A stretch of DNA of 64,000 bases from Hermatobates lingyangjiaoensis (GCA_026182355.1 JAPFBL010001617.1:6335001-6399000), one strand, 5' to 3'; positions 36,721-48,959 are shown, counted from the first letter of the stretch. Numbers and translations are program-made. The notes: generated by a model not told the origin, from the letters alone.

Positions 36721-37079
36721 ATAAGTTTGATAAATATAACTTATGAGTAAAGTTGAGTGTAGGTCACTACATATTTTTTATTACGTTATGTATATTGTAA
36801 ATCGGTGTTATAAAATGTCAAAGCTACAATGATCAATGTTTAATATTTTTTCTCAGCCGATAAAAGAGATGACAACTCATAGGTATGTCATTGCGCTTGC
36901 GTACCCTCTGATGCCTGCCACCTAATTAAGCTATTTAACCTCTTGTGTTTTTATTCTGTTGGATCCTTCTGTTTTGACCGTTTTCACATGGTTGATATAT
37001 TACTGTATATCTGTATTATTATCCTTACAATTCATAATTGTTTTAAAGGTGGAAACGTTAATTCTATGGATGCGTAAAC

Positions 37080-38250
37080 TAGTTCTGACATTGCAAAAAC
37101 TACTGAGGATGTAAAACGACGAAAGATAATCACACTTCTAAAAATTGTCTGATCATCCAGATAAAATCTTCCGTAAAGACGATGGTACGATGAAGAATAT
37201 TTGAAATTAAGATTTACCTGATGATAAAGATTAAGCGAAGTGACTGTACATTAAGTGTGAACTAGTCATGAAAAATAGCAGTTTTAGTTGTGCTAAATTA
37301 AAAAAGAACATTCTGCACCAAATCTCAGATCCTTATGAAACCGAAATGTTGAATATTTTAAAACCTATCAGGTCAGTTATCAAATTTCTCATCAGAATGA
37401 AGTTTACAGCATTGGGAAAAAAATAATGAAAGTGTGTGCTAAAGAAATACTGTTTTGGCGAAAAAATGAAGAAAATGTTAAATTGTTGCTATGGCGGTAG
37501 GTGAAGAAAATATCTTTAAAGACCAATATGCGTGTTCAATTACAAAGATAATCTTCTGAACGATTTGGAAAACAATTGTCAGATATTGGGACTGGTAAAT
37601 CACATTGTAAACTCCACTGATGAATTTTTCCAAATTTATTGCAGAATTATAAAAATAATCAATGGGTTAGTGAGCCTGCTATATTGTCAGCCAAAAACAT
37701 TGATGTGCTAGCCAAAAAAATGAAATACCTGGTGAGGAAACAACATATAAGTCCATAGATACTATTGTCAACCACAATGAATCAGTTAATTATCCAATAG
37801 AATTTTTAAATTCATTGGAACTACCAGGAATACCACCGCATATTTTATCTTTGAAAATTGGTTCCTTCATCATCCTTCTACGAAATATAAACCCACCACG
37901 ACTATGCAGTGGGACTAGGTTATCAGTAAAAAAATGAATGAATAAAATAATCGAGGCAAGCATTTTAAATGGAAATCAAGAGGAACATGTACTACTACCA
38001 TGTGTTCCTATGATAACGGATCGTTTATTTGAATTCAAACGTCTACAGTTTCCTGTGCGACTAGCCTTTGCAATGACTATTAACAAAGCACAGGGACAAA
38101 CATTGCAAGTATGTGGATTAAATTTGATAAATCCATGCTTCTCACATGGACAGCTGTACGTTGGGTGTACACGAGTTGGAAAACCATCAAATTTATTTGT
38201 TCTTGCACCAGATAGGAAAACAAAAAATGTTGTATATTTATAAGCACGAC
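37080..38250 (+). pseudogene. Helitron Pif1-type helicase C-terminus
   Basis: The best-preserved helicase fragment. The final open segment (37,938-38,243) reads [20 protein letters not shown], then [14 protein letters not shown] (helicase motif V region), then [11 protein letters not shown] (motif VI with its conserved arginine). It ends naturally at a stop. Upstream to 37,080 the similarity is broken by stops but includes INPPRLCNGTRL-like sequence (read as NPPRLCSGTR). The N-terminal Rep domain, helicase motifs I-III and a 3' hairpin are not seen. A dead fragment of a rolling-circle transposon. Confidence 0.75.
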
Positions 38251-38639
38251 AATAAAAGATACATTGGCAAAATATTTTTTACATCGAGAAGTAATAAACA
38301 GGTAATATAAAGTTCACCATCAATATTCTAATAGTTTAATATATCATGAAATGAATTATCTGATGTTTATGATTTATCTTTTGCAGATATTTTAGGCAAG
38401 ATATTACTTAAGTAAAATATACTTAGTAATTAGTACAAGTATAAATATACATGACATGTATGTTAAAAAAGCTAAAGGTAACACAACATCCACTAACAGT
38501 TGGCATTAGGAAGTTGGCAGGTCAGCGAAATGTACAGGTAATATAAAAAATAGTGTTTCAACAAATGTCGCTGGGTAGCAGCACATGTAATGATAGGATA
38601 ACTGTTTTGTTGGTTCGGTGTTAGAAGCTAGCCTTGAGT

Positions 38640-38800
38640 AAGTAAGTTATTGAATTTTTATGATGAATGTGATGTAGATAAGATAAATGTCCATTGTTTT
38701 TGGGTTCTAGCCCTGAGGATATCAAAAAATAAAGACGAAACGTTGGCAAAAAGGTGATTTTAAATAATTAACCCTCACTAAATTCCGAGAAGAAGAGAAG
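38640..38800 (+). repeat. Possible Penelope-like terminus
   Basis: CCCTGAGGA at 38,711-38,719 and GACGAAACGTTGGC at 38,734-38,747 resemble the terminal motif of Penelope-like elements. GAAACGTTGGC recurs at 59,209-59,219. The stem II region is weak. Confidence 0.4.
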
Positions 38801-38889
38801 TATTTTTATTTTAATATTATATATATAATAATTATATATATATATTATATTTATACAATTAAAAGAAACGGTCCAGCGGACTTTTTTAC

Positions 38890-39151
38890 AATAAAATAAA
38901 AACGAAGGAAACACACAGAAAGACACAGACATAACTCACATCGATATTTCGACAATCGTCGTCATCAGGAGGTGCGAAGAGCGAAGAGCGAAGAGTCCCG
39001 CAGGAAGACAGGGCGGTACTCCTGCGGGAGTACTGAGTACCGCCCTGTCTTCCTGCGGGACTCTTCGCTCTTCGCACCTCCTGATGACGACGATTGTCGA
39101 AATATCGATGTGAGTTATGTCTGTGTCTTTCTGTGTGTTTCCTTCGTTTTT

Positions 39152-39159
<8 letters not shown>
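38890..39159. repeat. Near-perfect palindrome with hammerhead-like cores
   Basis: The arms are about 125 bp (38,890-39,020 and 39,036-39,159) around a 15-bp centre; they differ by one extra 7-bp CGAAGAG unit in the left arm. The arms are unusually GC-rich for the region. Each arm holds CTGATGA-C-GAC-GATT-GTC-GAAA, at 39,081-39,102 on plus and 38,947-38,968 on minus. (TA)n tracts lie on both sides. Confidence 0.85.
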
Positions 39160-39187
<28 letters not shown>

Positions 39188-39639
39188 CAGGTAACTCACC
39201 ACAGATTAGAGAAGATAGTCGCTCTAAGGCCTTTCGTTTTCACGTCGTCAGAGAGCAAGTGAATACAAGTTGTAAGCAGGTTATGAATTTTGATTTAAAG
39301 AAGGAGTAAGATTGGCATCATTGACTTGATATATATATATATATATATACAAGATTTATAAAGGAAAAAAGGTAAAAGTAAAAAGGGACTTCACATCAAA
39401 ACTAATCAATCTATAATTTTATTCCTGTTGACGCTTTTTAATTTACTAATTCAATCAACATTGTTTTTAATATGGCTGTCTGACATTTTTTACTACAGGG
39501 ACGAAGAAAGGAAAAAGATGACATAAATAGGAGTAGGCAGGTATCCCACATGATATTCATAGATACAAGATTACACACAAACACTTGAAATAACAATCAA
39601 TGATCAAAACATGAAAATAGCCCATGGAATCAATATATA

Positions 39640-39945
39640 AATAGAAAGTAAGTTCTTAATTCATCGGACAGAATATTAGGCAATAATATAGTAGCAATAT
39701 TGGGATACGGTTTACATTCTGTTCCTAAAAGTAAAAATTTAAATTACGTTCTTGTGGCTACAGGTTTTTGTAACGCAGAAAAATCAAATAATATAGATAT
39801 TGATAATTTAAATATTTTAAAAAGAATGTTACACGGAATTTCAGAAAAAAACAATGTTAGTGTACCTAGACGTTTTGTCGAGGCTTATTCTAAACTTAAA
39901 AAAAGATAATACTATAAAAATTACTAAAGGCGATAAATAAAAAGT
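39640..39945 (+). pseudogene. Penelope-like element, N-terminal protein fragment
   Basis: An open stretch reads GYGLHSVPKSKNLNYVLVAT, then GFCNAEKSN, then VSVPRRFVEAYSKLKKR. Similar sequence precedes the reverse transcriptase domain in Penelope-like proteins, which continue with xxITKADKxNxVV; here the reading after a frameshift gives IKITKGDK. The fragment ends where the HINE-like copy at 39,963 begins. No catalytic region is attached. Confidence 0.5.
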
Positions 39946-39962
39946 ACTGTAATATTAAATAC

Positions 39963-41150
39963 AAAATCTGGAGTGGCCTGCACTCAACTTTACTATAAGT
40001 AAACTTAATATCAATGTTCTTGGGCATATAATATATAATGTCTCATTTAAGCATAATGTAAACATTTAAATGGGAGCTGCTTATTAGTCTTTCATTTCTG
40101 AGACAGTACAGATAGTGATTGATCGACTTATAATATATCAGCTTATTTTTGTACATCCCACAGTTGATCCAAATAATCTCATTGGTATAACTACAGCAGT
40201 AATAACATTTTTGAAAAGCCAAACTGAAAATTTCTTGATACCAAATAATCTCCTACAAGAGAACATGCGTTTGTTCAAATAGCCAGTGGATTTCTTATAT
40301 CAGTTACTTGACCTCCTTCTACATTGAATATTTAAGTCAAATTTTCAAATTTAAATCAGAAAAATACTCTTATTTTCTATGAAAACATCAAAAACATCCA
40401 ATAAAAAATGTCGTTTTAAGATAATTTATAATTAAGGATATACAATAATTACATTTATTAATCTCTAAACGAAAGATTTCAATTTTGAAATTGAAATCTT
40501 TTGTTCAGTGTCAAAAAAACATTTTCTGAAAACAGAAATCGTACTTTAACGGCCCTTTGGTGAACGTAATTTTGAAAAAAATTATTTGAAATCATTTTCC
40601 ATATCATGTTCTATTTTTAAGCATAGTTCATTTTGATCCGTCAAACAGTATGCCTTGTATCGCTCTCACAAGCTGTGAGATTGAATTATAAGTCAAAATT
40701 TTTACATTTTATTGAAAAAAAATACTTCCTGTTGTTTTAAAATTCTGAATATATTTTTCGTTTGTTCCATTTGTAACCTCAAAGATAATGCTTAAATTTC
40801 AAAACTCTAGGGTTATCAGTTTAGGAGAAAAAAATGTTTTCTAAAAAATAGTTTTTGTCAAAAAAAGTGACTTTCCCGTCATTCATAATTCTTCCCAAAC
40901 AATAAGGATCTTCTTCCCTATGACCTATTTTTGTGTAAAATATCAACTTGATCTATCAAAGTTTCTGGATCGTAGCGTGGTAACAAGCAATGCTAACACA
41001 CTCACCCACCCACCCACCCACACACACACACACACAGACATCATCGAGAAAACTTCATAAAACGACTTCAGGGACCTCAAAACATGTTATTCCGTCAAAA
41101 TCTAAAGATCGAATTTTTTCACGATCCTATACTTTACTTATAGTAAAGCA
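39963..41150 (+). mobile_element. HINE-like element with both ends
   Basis: About 1.19 kb. The 5' end is AAAATCTGGAGTGGCCTGC and the 3' end is ACTTTACTTATAGTAAAGC. The CCCA/CA microsatellite lies at 41,001-41,037. It is shorter internally than the 50.75 kb copy. It inserted next to or into a Penelope-like fragment ending near 39,945. Confidence 0.75.
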
Positions 41151-41812
41151 ATAAAATTTTGTTTATTGGTAATTGGATTTTCTTTACGTTTGTTCACATA
41201 CTAATCGATTCCCTTCATTCTTATGCATGGGATACATTTGCAGAAATATTTCGATTTTCATATCTCTAACTTTAAAAATGTTAAATTAGAGATATTTGTG
41301 AGATACAATAATAGTATAATCCTGCTGTATGAATTTAATACACATATGAAATATTCCTTATCTCGTTTATGATCCATATTTTGTTATAAATTAAAAGGCG
41401 TCAATGTCAATTAAAGGTAGTTTAATTTCCGGTCCTTCTAGTGTTAACTCTATGCTAAGGGTGGTATGAAACAAATAAAATAGTTGGACAGATCTCATTG
41501 GACAAATTAGATAGCCTAAATTCTTTCCTGGAAGAAATGCAGATCGGTTACAAAAGGTATAATGAAGAAATCTATTAGATTGAATGCGATAAATATGGAT
41601 ACAGTCCATAGGATGTGGTCAGGGATTTTAAAAATTGGAAGATTATGACTCTAATTGGACGTTAAACTTCACATTATAACAAAAATTAAAAGTAGAAGCC
41701 CAAAAGAGACACTTCTTCCCTTTCACTGAGGTAAGTTTCTTCATTAGATTAATACATATTCTCTCTGTAACTTTTCATCACATCTATACATGATAGTATA
41801 TAAATTACTTAC

Positions 41813-41925
41813 AATTGATGGAGGAAAATGCCAAACGATAGGTTCATCATGATGACATTCTAAACTAAATGATGCACCTCTAGTTAAAGTAAATTCTGTT
41901 TCCTCAGGAATCACTATCCTTTGTC
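41813..41925 (-). CDS. Receptor Ig domain 1, first-half exon (VEGFR/PDGFR-like)
   Basis: Internal exon of a VEGFR/PDGFR-type receptor, extracellular and ligand-side. The acceptor is TTTTGCTTTTCTAG just above 41,925 and the donor is GTAAGT just below 41,813. The exon is 113 nt, enters after one nucleotide of a split codon and leaves in phase 0. The translation reads from GQRIVIPEE, through the first Ig cysteine in SLECHHDE, to a PIVWHFPPS strand. The WHFP stretch matches the tryptophan region of Ig domain 1 in VEGFR/Pvr receptors. The next exon, 25 kb downstream at 16,775, supplies the second cysteine. The signal-peptide exon should lie further upstream on the minus strand; I did not find it. 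Family assignment rests on recalled motifs, since no kinase domain is visible. Confidence 0.75.
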
Positions 41926-42250
41926 CTAGAAAAGCAAAAAAAAAAAACATTACAAAGTAACTATCACAATAATGAAATATATTTATCAATAAACACAACT
42001 GGTTAGAGTTAAGAAGTATCAAATTAGATCAAACTAAAATTCATTGAAAGTCATAAAAATCAAAATTTAAAGATTATAAAACAAAAATACTTTATTTTTC
42101 CTCCCATATTCAATTTCTCATGAGTTATATAACACTTTTGCCATCCGTGAGACGATCTTCAGGAAACAAACTGACAGACTATATAAGTACTGCTTTATAT
42201 ATTAATTTATAAAATGAATATATATTAACATGTCTCCACGGAAAAGTTTT

Positions 42251-42300
42251 ATCCAACGTCGACGCGTTTCAAACACTTAGTGTTCATCGTCAGGTTACAT
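42251..42300 (-). ncRNA. Hammerhead-ribozyme-like motif
   Basis: On the minus strand: CTGACGA (42,287-42,293), one unpaired base, stem II AACAC-TAA-GTGTT with an added G-U pair, GAAA (42,267-42,270), a two-pair stem III (A-U, C-G) with loop GC, then the cleavage triplet GTC (C at 42,261). All core positions are consensus. The tiny stem III is typical of Penelope-like element hammerheads. Stem I pairing is only partial by eye. Confidence 0.6.
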
Positions 42301-43245
42301 CTGCCTCCGTAAGGTGATATGGAGTGTTCAACAAGTGAAAATACTGACTCATTGACTCCTTGGTAAAAAGAAAAACTGTATAGTTTAAGGTACAGATCAA
42401 GTATGGGAAGGGTACTAATGTACTTATGGTAATGTCGATTGGAAAATGGTGCGGATTATTTTTTTATTACTGTGTTTGTAAGTTACATTGGCAATAAGAA
42501 TAACTATTATGTATAGAATCTTTCAAATAATACCTTATGTGGATCTTCAATCTCTAATTTGTAATATGTATTATTTAAGTTTAACAATCCAACCATTATT
42601 AATTTAATCATAAAAATTATATACCAACATAGAATCATTTAAAATATATTTCTAAATTCATTATAACCCATTTGATTTGAACTACAGCGTTTTTTGAAAA
42701 TAATAGATAAAGCCGATTTAATTATGAAAAGATACAAAATAAACACAAATTTGTTTCATCACTACTATAGTTCATTTATATAGTTTAGTTAATATATTAA
42801 AATTAATATAGTTTAAAATACAATAATATCATCATTTAATTTATGTTTCAAAATATTTTGTAAGCAATAAAAGTTGAGTCAGAAGAAAGCAGTCAACACG
42901 CTAGGATGATCTCACACCGTGTTGTGCAACTCTTAACATAGACCTATTCGTCATATAATTTATTCACATATTGATTTTTTGCAATAACGTAATACCTGTT
43001 AATCCAAACTAAACCACTAATATCTCTTATAATGGCAAACTATAACGGTTTGTTTATGTTCACATACTTGAAACCCACCTAATATGAAAAAAATATTGAG
43101 ACTTTAGAAAGAACTCTTATATTAGATGATAATTAATCTGATAATAATTAATTAGATTTACATGAATCTTAATTAATAATTCTAACAAACATGGCCAACT
43201 AGTCACTTAACTAATCAGTAATAAATGTTTGTTGTTTGTTTTACA

Positions 43246-43401
43246 GCACTTCGACCCCCGTTTCTTCGGACTTCACTTCCCCGGACTTTCAATTGTCCGG
43301 ACAACGTCCGGGGTCTGGACAATTGTCCGATACGGCCGTGTCTGTCCGAAAAATGGCAGCTTTGACCGATAGGTGCTCTCGCGACAGACGACGCCTGCGA
43401 G
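43246..43401 (+). other. GC-rich candidate exon
   Basis: A sharply GC-rich block in AT-rich DNA. It is preceded by a polypyrimidine-rich acceptor TTTGTTGTTTGTTTTACAG and followed by GTGAGT after CGCCTGCGA. Two frames are open across it (43,236-43,529 is open in one). It contains an internal inverted repeat built on ACAATTGTCCGGAC. I recognise no protein family. It could be an exon of an unknown plus-strand gene or transposon sequence next to the Helitron copy. Confidence 0.3.
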
Positions 43402-43529
43402 TGAGTTTCCCGCCAGTTTCTGACCCGCCTTGCCAGTGTTTACACCTGAATCTGGAAGAATTTATGCCATTATTCTGCATTTATTTACCTTCCATAATAC
43501 CACCAACATCTAACCGTTTACATCTTTGA

Positions 43530-44570
43530 CTGGTACTTTTTTAAAAAATTCGGAGATGATACATGGTATTTCAAAATATCATTAGAAATTATAGAATAAT
43601 TTAAAATATCATTATTAGTACAGTGTTAAGTAAATGCTTCTGTATACACCACATTAGCTGTCTGTACTTCAGGTTCATGGAAGAACAAAGAGTTGGAACC
43701 TCTGATTCTTAGGCAAGCAAACTACAGTTGACCATTTGAGAAAAACCTGGTCTCATTCACTTCAATTCCTGCGGTAGATAGAGTTTCCCCTTGCGACTTA
43801 GTTACCGTCATTGCGAAACAGACGCTGACGGGACACTGCAATCGTTTGAATGGACACGGATAGTGGCTCGGAATCAATGGTATGCGTGGTATACAAACAT
43901 ACTTCCCAGTACCACACCCCAGTCATGATGTCCGCCTCCATGGCGTATCTATGCAGAACACGAACTCAGAGTCGTGTCCCGTTGCACATTTTTGGGCACT
44001 CAAGTTTCATAACATGAAATTCGTTACTGCTACTAAATCGCAGCATGATTGGTGCTCCTACTTTAAGTTTTAAGTCATGAGCAGGTAGTCTTGGAGCAGT
44101 CACGGAGGATAATGAACTGCTTGTTCATCACTAATCACACTGTTTACTGACTTGTAAGTTCTTTCCGCAGCTTGATATTGTGGAGGAACTTGTTTATTGA
44201 TATTTCCTGCCTGCTCATTTGTAGGGGTGAGCATTGCTCGTTCACAAAGCCAGTTATTCTGAATATATGGTACATCTTGAATTCTGGGAAACACCTTGTC
44301 CATAAGCTCAAATATGTAATATATAATTTCATATTCGCAAATGAAATTAAAATGATCTAACAATTATATAATCTACCAGCTACACCTGTATATTTTCAAA
44401 ATAAACATCTCTATGTAGTTAGCCAAATACAGCTTAAAAGTTTATAACTACATTCTACGTTGAATTTTCAATGCATTCAAAGTTTAGATTTTAAGTTAGA
44501 TCAACAGAAATGTAGTGTTAAAGTTTCAGCTGGCTATGTCTTATGGTGGCTGAGTTTATTTGTGACAAAA
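43530..44570 (-). mobile_element. Helitron copy, minus strand
   Basis: Homologous to the 5.8-6.9 kb copy in reverse orientation. The longest open part (44,100-44,363) reads ELMDKVFPRIQDVPYIQNNW, then LCERAMLTPTNEQAGNINKQ, then SDEQAVHYP, typical of Helitron-encoded Pif1 helicase. Towards 43,540 it continues with pieces of motif V/VI in broken frames and stops short of any hairpin-CTAG end, next to a GC-rich patch at 43.25-43.45 kb. Confidence 0.75.
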
Positions 44571-44749
44571 TATACCGGACAAACCAACAGAAATTTTTCC
44601 CAGAGTGGATTCTCAAATGTATGAAACGTAATGAAAACTTGAAATGAATTAGTTCTAAGTAATGTACAGACAAAACCTTTCGTTTATTTATAAAGCTAGC
44701 ACAATTATGATAGTTACGAGTTTTAACCAAAGTTATGCATCATGCATGT

Positions 44750-45480
44750 TTAATCGTAAAGTGAATTAATTACCAGAATCTGTAATGGTACGACGATATT
44801 ATTCCTGATGCAGATAAATGCAATAGGTGTTAGTGTGCCCATAATGCAGACATCTCTTGCACTGCACTATTTCTCTTTTCTTATAGGGCTCTTCGACAAT
44901 AACTTTGCAGTGGAAGAGTTCCTTTAATTATAAAATACCTTTGTTATTTTCTTTTGGTTCAAAATCTATAAAGAATAAAGAATTAAGCATTAATGTTTTG
45001 TTACATTCTGGAGATCATTGGTAGCATGTCTCACATTGTAGCCCTTTTCTTTAAGTTCATCTTATATAACTTCGATTGGTATTGAATGGTGAATATTCCT
45101 TATCACCATTCTAAACGTTTTGTCCTGTTTGAGTTCAAATGTGTGAAAGAAAACATTTTGTTCCCAGAAATAGCCATTAATTTTGCGATATCCATCCACT
45201 TAAGGTAGATTACAACCTCACTACTTCTAGATTTGAATGAGAAACCCTCTTTACCAATCAGGCCAGTAAGAGTATTGATAAAGTCAGTAAAGTTCGCTAC
45301 TGACTTTAAGAATATGGGAGATGGTGGAGGTATTTTTGGTTTTGGCTCCTGGTTTGTGATATCATAAGATAACACAGAAAACATAATATTTGACAAAAAG
45401 GATGGTACTGGTGCAGAAAAATGGACGTCAGTTCTACTAGAAGATGGCTGTCTTACAGTGAATGTTCAGTGTCAAAAAAA
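44750..45480 (-). pseudogene. Jockey-type ORF1 (gag) remnant with PRE_C2HC-like region
   Basis: The first open stretch (45,103-45,396) reads PKIPPPSPIFLKSVANFTDF, then INTLTGLIGKEGFSFKSRSS, matching the PPPIFVxGVxNFxxLxxxLxxLIGxxxFxxKS start of Jockey gag proteins. Continuing on the minus strand through stops are FRMVIRNIHHSIP, ELKEKGYNVRHATN, and a zinc-knuckle region CKRCLHYGHTNTYC-like near 44,840. This is the PRE_C2HC plus zinc-knuckle order. The second ORF (reverse transcriptase) is not adjacent. Confidence 0.75.
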
Positions 45481-46359
45481 GCCCGATTCGGTGAATGTGA
45501 GGAAACTCTTTTTACATTTGACGGAGAACGTTGTTTGCAGGTTTACAGGTGGATAACAGGATATAGGTACCTAAACAGTACCAGTAATCGCAATATAACT
45601 TTAAAAAACTAGAAGTTAGAAAATCTGTAAATCAATAAGAAATATAGAGGGGAATTATGTGGTGGTGTTTACCCAACAATTGAGATGTTGGAGTTCGAGA
45701 CTCCAGATATAGTTGATTACTCACAGTCGCTGAATATCCAGGATACAATGCTGGCACCAGTCCGATACGTATGGACAGATAACACTCACTATCAGCCCTT
45801 GAATCGACGACACTCACGATCAGTCAGTCCAACAACAACTGATCGAGATTAACTAGTGAATGAGCTCCTGTTGGTATGTCTTCTTCAAGTCAGGACCTGT
45901 TTTATCTTATTAAAAGTTGTCTTCCATTATTTTTTAGGCACTTAATATGAGCACAAAATTTATAATGTTCATCACATCACAAATATCAATGAATACTATA
46001 AATAACCAAATAAAAAGTGAGTAAACCTAAAAGGAATAGTAATTTAAAACGCCTCATTTATACGAGTGACCGATCATACTACACAAAAGTACTTGTATAT
46101 TCAGAACTTTGTACGAAAAAAGAAACTGCTTTACGTTATCCTCTTATAGTACTTCTTCTCAAAGGCAGGAAAGAAAATTTTGCTAAATAACCATAACTAG
46201 ATAAAGTCAAAAACAGTAATACTTGTGTATAGTAAGCATGTTTCCTAAAAGTAATGCTATGTATTATATTATATATATTCCTTGAAATATTACTCACAAT
46301 TTTATGCTATAACGAGGTTTATTTCCAGTTTTTAGTATTTAATATTTAAAACTGATTTA

Positions 46360-46605
46360 TTTTCAGATAATATTAGTGTTTTAGTATTCATCCATTGTGT
46401 TTTTGAACGTAAATCACAACAAATTTACTAATTACTTAGTTTCTACTCTCTGACGACTAGGCTCTTGTCACTCTCTATGTCGCCTATTAATGTGCTCAAG
46501 AATGGAAGATAATGGTTCCAGCTTCACTGCTTATTAGATTTGAAGGTCGTTTATTTAAAATTCGAAGATGCTTGAAAGAAGTCTATAACATGCAAAGGAC
46601 ACAAT
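46360..46605. repeat. Dispersed repeat, copy 1 of 2
   Basis: Shares TTCATCCATTGTGTTTTTGA and ATTAGATTTGAAGGTCGTTT ... TTTAAAATTCGAAGATG with 47,890-48,330, in the same orientation but with different spacing. Family unknown. The rest of 45.9-48.9 kb holds nothing else I recognise. Confidence 0.55.
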
Positions 46606-47889
46606 CTGCTCACAAACAATTGTAACTACCAATTATATAATGCAGTCAGCACTTCAAATCGTTGAATCATAACAAGGTCGTTTAGTAGTAGTCTTCAGAA
46701 ATCAGTCTTCGTAGTCATGTTCAAAACATAATTAACCACATGGTCAGATAATGAGGACATCAAAGCTAGATTTAGCTTACCTTTGAATGCACTACTCTAG
46801 TTGTTTTATTGGTAGCGTTAATGTTGTTACTTGTTTATTAAATCTAGATTTGTTAACTTGAGTGGGTTCATATTGGAAGAAGGCCAGGCACACTGTGCCC
46901 CACAGAGTTAACTGTTTTGTTATTGTTACATTGTTCAATAGTGTGATAGACAATCAATCAAGTGAGTTGCTTGAGTGGAGTTAACTTCAATGATCATATT
47001 GCTTGGAGTATTTAGCTCTCATACATCACTTACACTGACTGTGATTAGGATCTAGACATCAGCCTTGATTGCTAGTAATTACTTCGATTATTCAAACTTT
47101 AATAATAAGGACCCACTAACAACCATAATAATTTACTTACTATAAGTCAAAAATAATAGGACATGGACGAAATAATTAATGAAAAATGATATTTCTAGAA
47201 CCCTGGACTCAGTAGCCAGACAAATTAATTACCTGCCTTGAAATGTATTTGAAACAACACATAAGTTTGCACAAAAAACTAATTATGGAGGATACTAAAC
47301 CTTTTCTAATATGTGAGTCAGCAAATCAGAGTATAAACTAAAACTCTCCCAACAAAAACAGTAGCGGAGAACTCATGGAGAAGGGAAAAAACTTCAACAA
47401 TTTACAACAACAAATGACAATGATATTACTACCTACAATAATTAGCTAAGTGAACAAAAGCACAAATTGGAGTATAGGGAACTGCGTTCTAAACAACTAA
47501 AGCACAATTCTAAAAACCTCAGAACTCAGAAAACATTCTGGATTCAATCGTCTTTACTGCAGCATTGCAATAGTAGAAATTATACAAACTACTGTAAGGA
47601 ATAATAAACATTATGGGCTTATTTTATGTTCATTACAAGAAAACTTGATATTACGAAAGACATTTAAAGAGAAAAATGTTTTCAATTTTTACAATTCTTT
47701 TTGTTTTCTACAAATAATTGCAAATATGCACGTAATTTACATTATGCAATGTACAGAAAATTGTTTCTACCTATTTTCAGAAATCAGAACCTATTTACAG
47801 TTTTGATTAAACCAATATGTACCTCCTTGAGTTACCAGCTATTGGTCACTGTTCAAAAAATGGACAAAGCCAAATAAGTTGTTTTATTT

Positions 47890-48330
47890 ATTTGGTATTA
47901 TTCATCATTATTATTCAGTATTCATCTATTGTGTTTCTGAACGTAAACCACAACGAAGTCACCAAGAGCTTTCTAGTGATTTTGAATTTGCACATAAAAA
48001 TCAGTAGATAGCGGTGTATGACTTTATGACCAGGTCATGTAGACATATAACATCCTTCCCCATTAAATGACATATTTCTCGAAAAATGTTAGTTCATTAA
48101 AAAGTACAAGCAGTTCCTCCTTTGTTCTTTCTTCACAAAGGTCTGAACTATTTGATACATATGCGAAAAATGACTATAAATCTCAGATAAAGTGGTTTAT
48201 CTGACTCTGTGGTTGTTATTGTACGAGTGGATGGACTATACATGTGCTCAAGAATAGAAGATAACGGTTTCGCTTTTCTGCTTATTAGATTTGAAGGTCA
48301 TTTATTTAAAATTCGAAGATGGTTTCGAAA
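47890..48330. repeat. Dispersed repeat, copy 2 of 2
   Basis: Counterpart of 46,360-46,605; the shared blocks are further apart here, with an insertion of about 200 bp between them. Confidence 0.55.
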
Positions 48331-48959
48331 GAAGTGGGTATTTTCCCAATCTCTTTAAGCCTAATGAAGTTTTAATTGCAACTAGACCTGTTTTTATTGC
48401 AATGTCTAACACATTGTAAGTCAGCCACCTATATATGGACCTATCAAAGCTTTATTGGGGACGTCATTGTTATGCTTACTGACCATTTAGTTGTTTTTTT
48501 AGTTCTTTACTTCAAGCATTCCTTTTTACAGCAAAAATGTCCTTGCTTCTAGGATTTCAAAATAATTTTAGTAACTTCCTTTCATAATTGCTATTAGGAT
48601 CTTATAACACTTATGGCTCTCCACCTCCGTTGTGGAGTCCCCATATAACTGATAAAGTATAATAAACTGTTCCTAAACACCTGTATCCCACCTAGTATAA
48701 CAGCACCCCGAACCGATCAGTAGCCAACCAAATCGTTGTTTATTGTCTTCACCTTTAACAACAACCTGTAATACATGCAAATCAACTTCTGAGTTTAGGA
48801 GGTTAAAGACAGGCCAAGTTCCTAATTATTTCTACTAATATGGACCTGAGACAAATGATAGTAATGTCTTCAATAGTACAAATGTTAACTAAGTGGTTTT
48901 GCCATTTACTTTCAGACCTGAGTAGAGCTTCAAGGTCTTAAGACATGTAAAAGAAATCT

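Larger units (their letters stand above)
16776..41812 (-). other. 25-kb intron inside Ig domain 1
   Basis: The intron separates the two halves of Ig domain 1. Most of it is assignable to mobile DNA listed separately. Stretches where I see nothing beyond AT-rich sequence include 18.0-18.9, 22.45-22.95, 25.7-26.6, 27.7-28.6, 30.9-33.3 and 34.85-35.4 kb. Confidence 0.6.

Noticed and set aside
45640..45850. Apparent structured or tRNA-like patch with TTCGAGACTCC
   Set aside because: No paired arms of tRNA length could be drawn; left unassigned.
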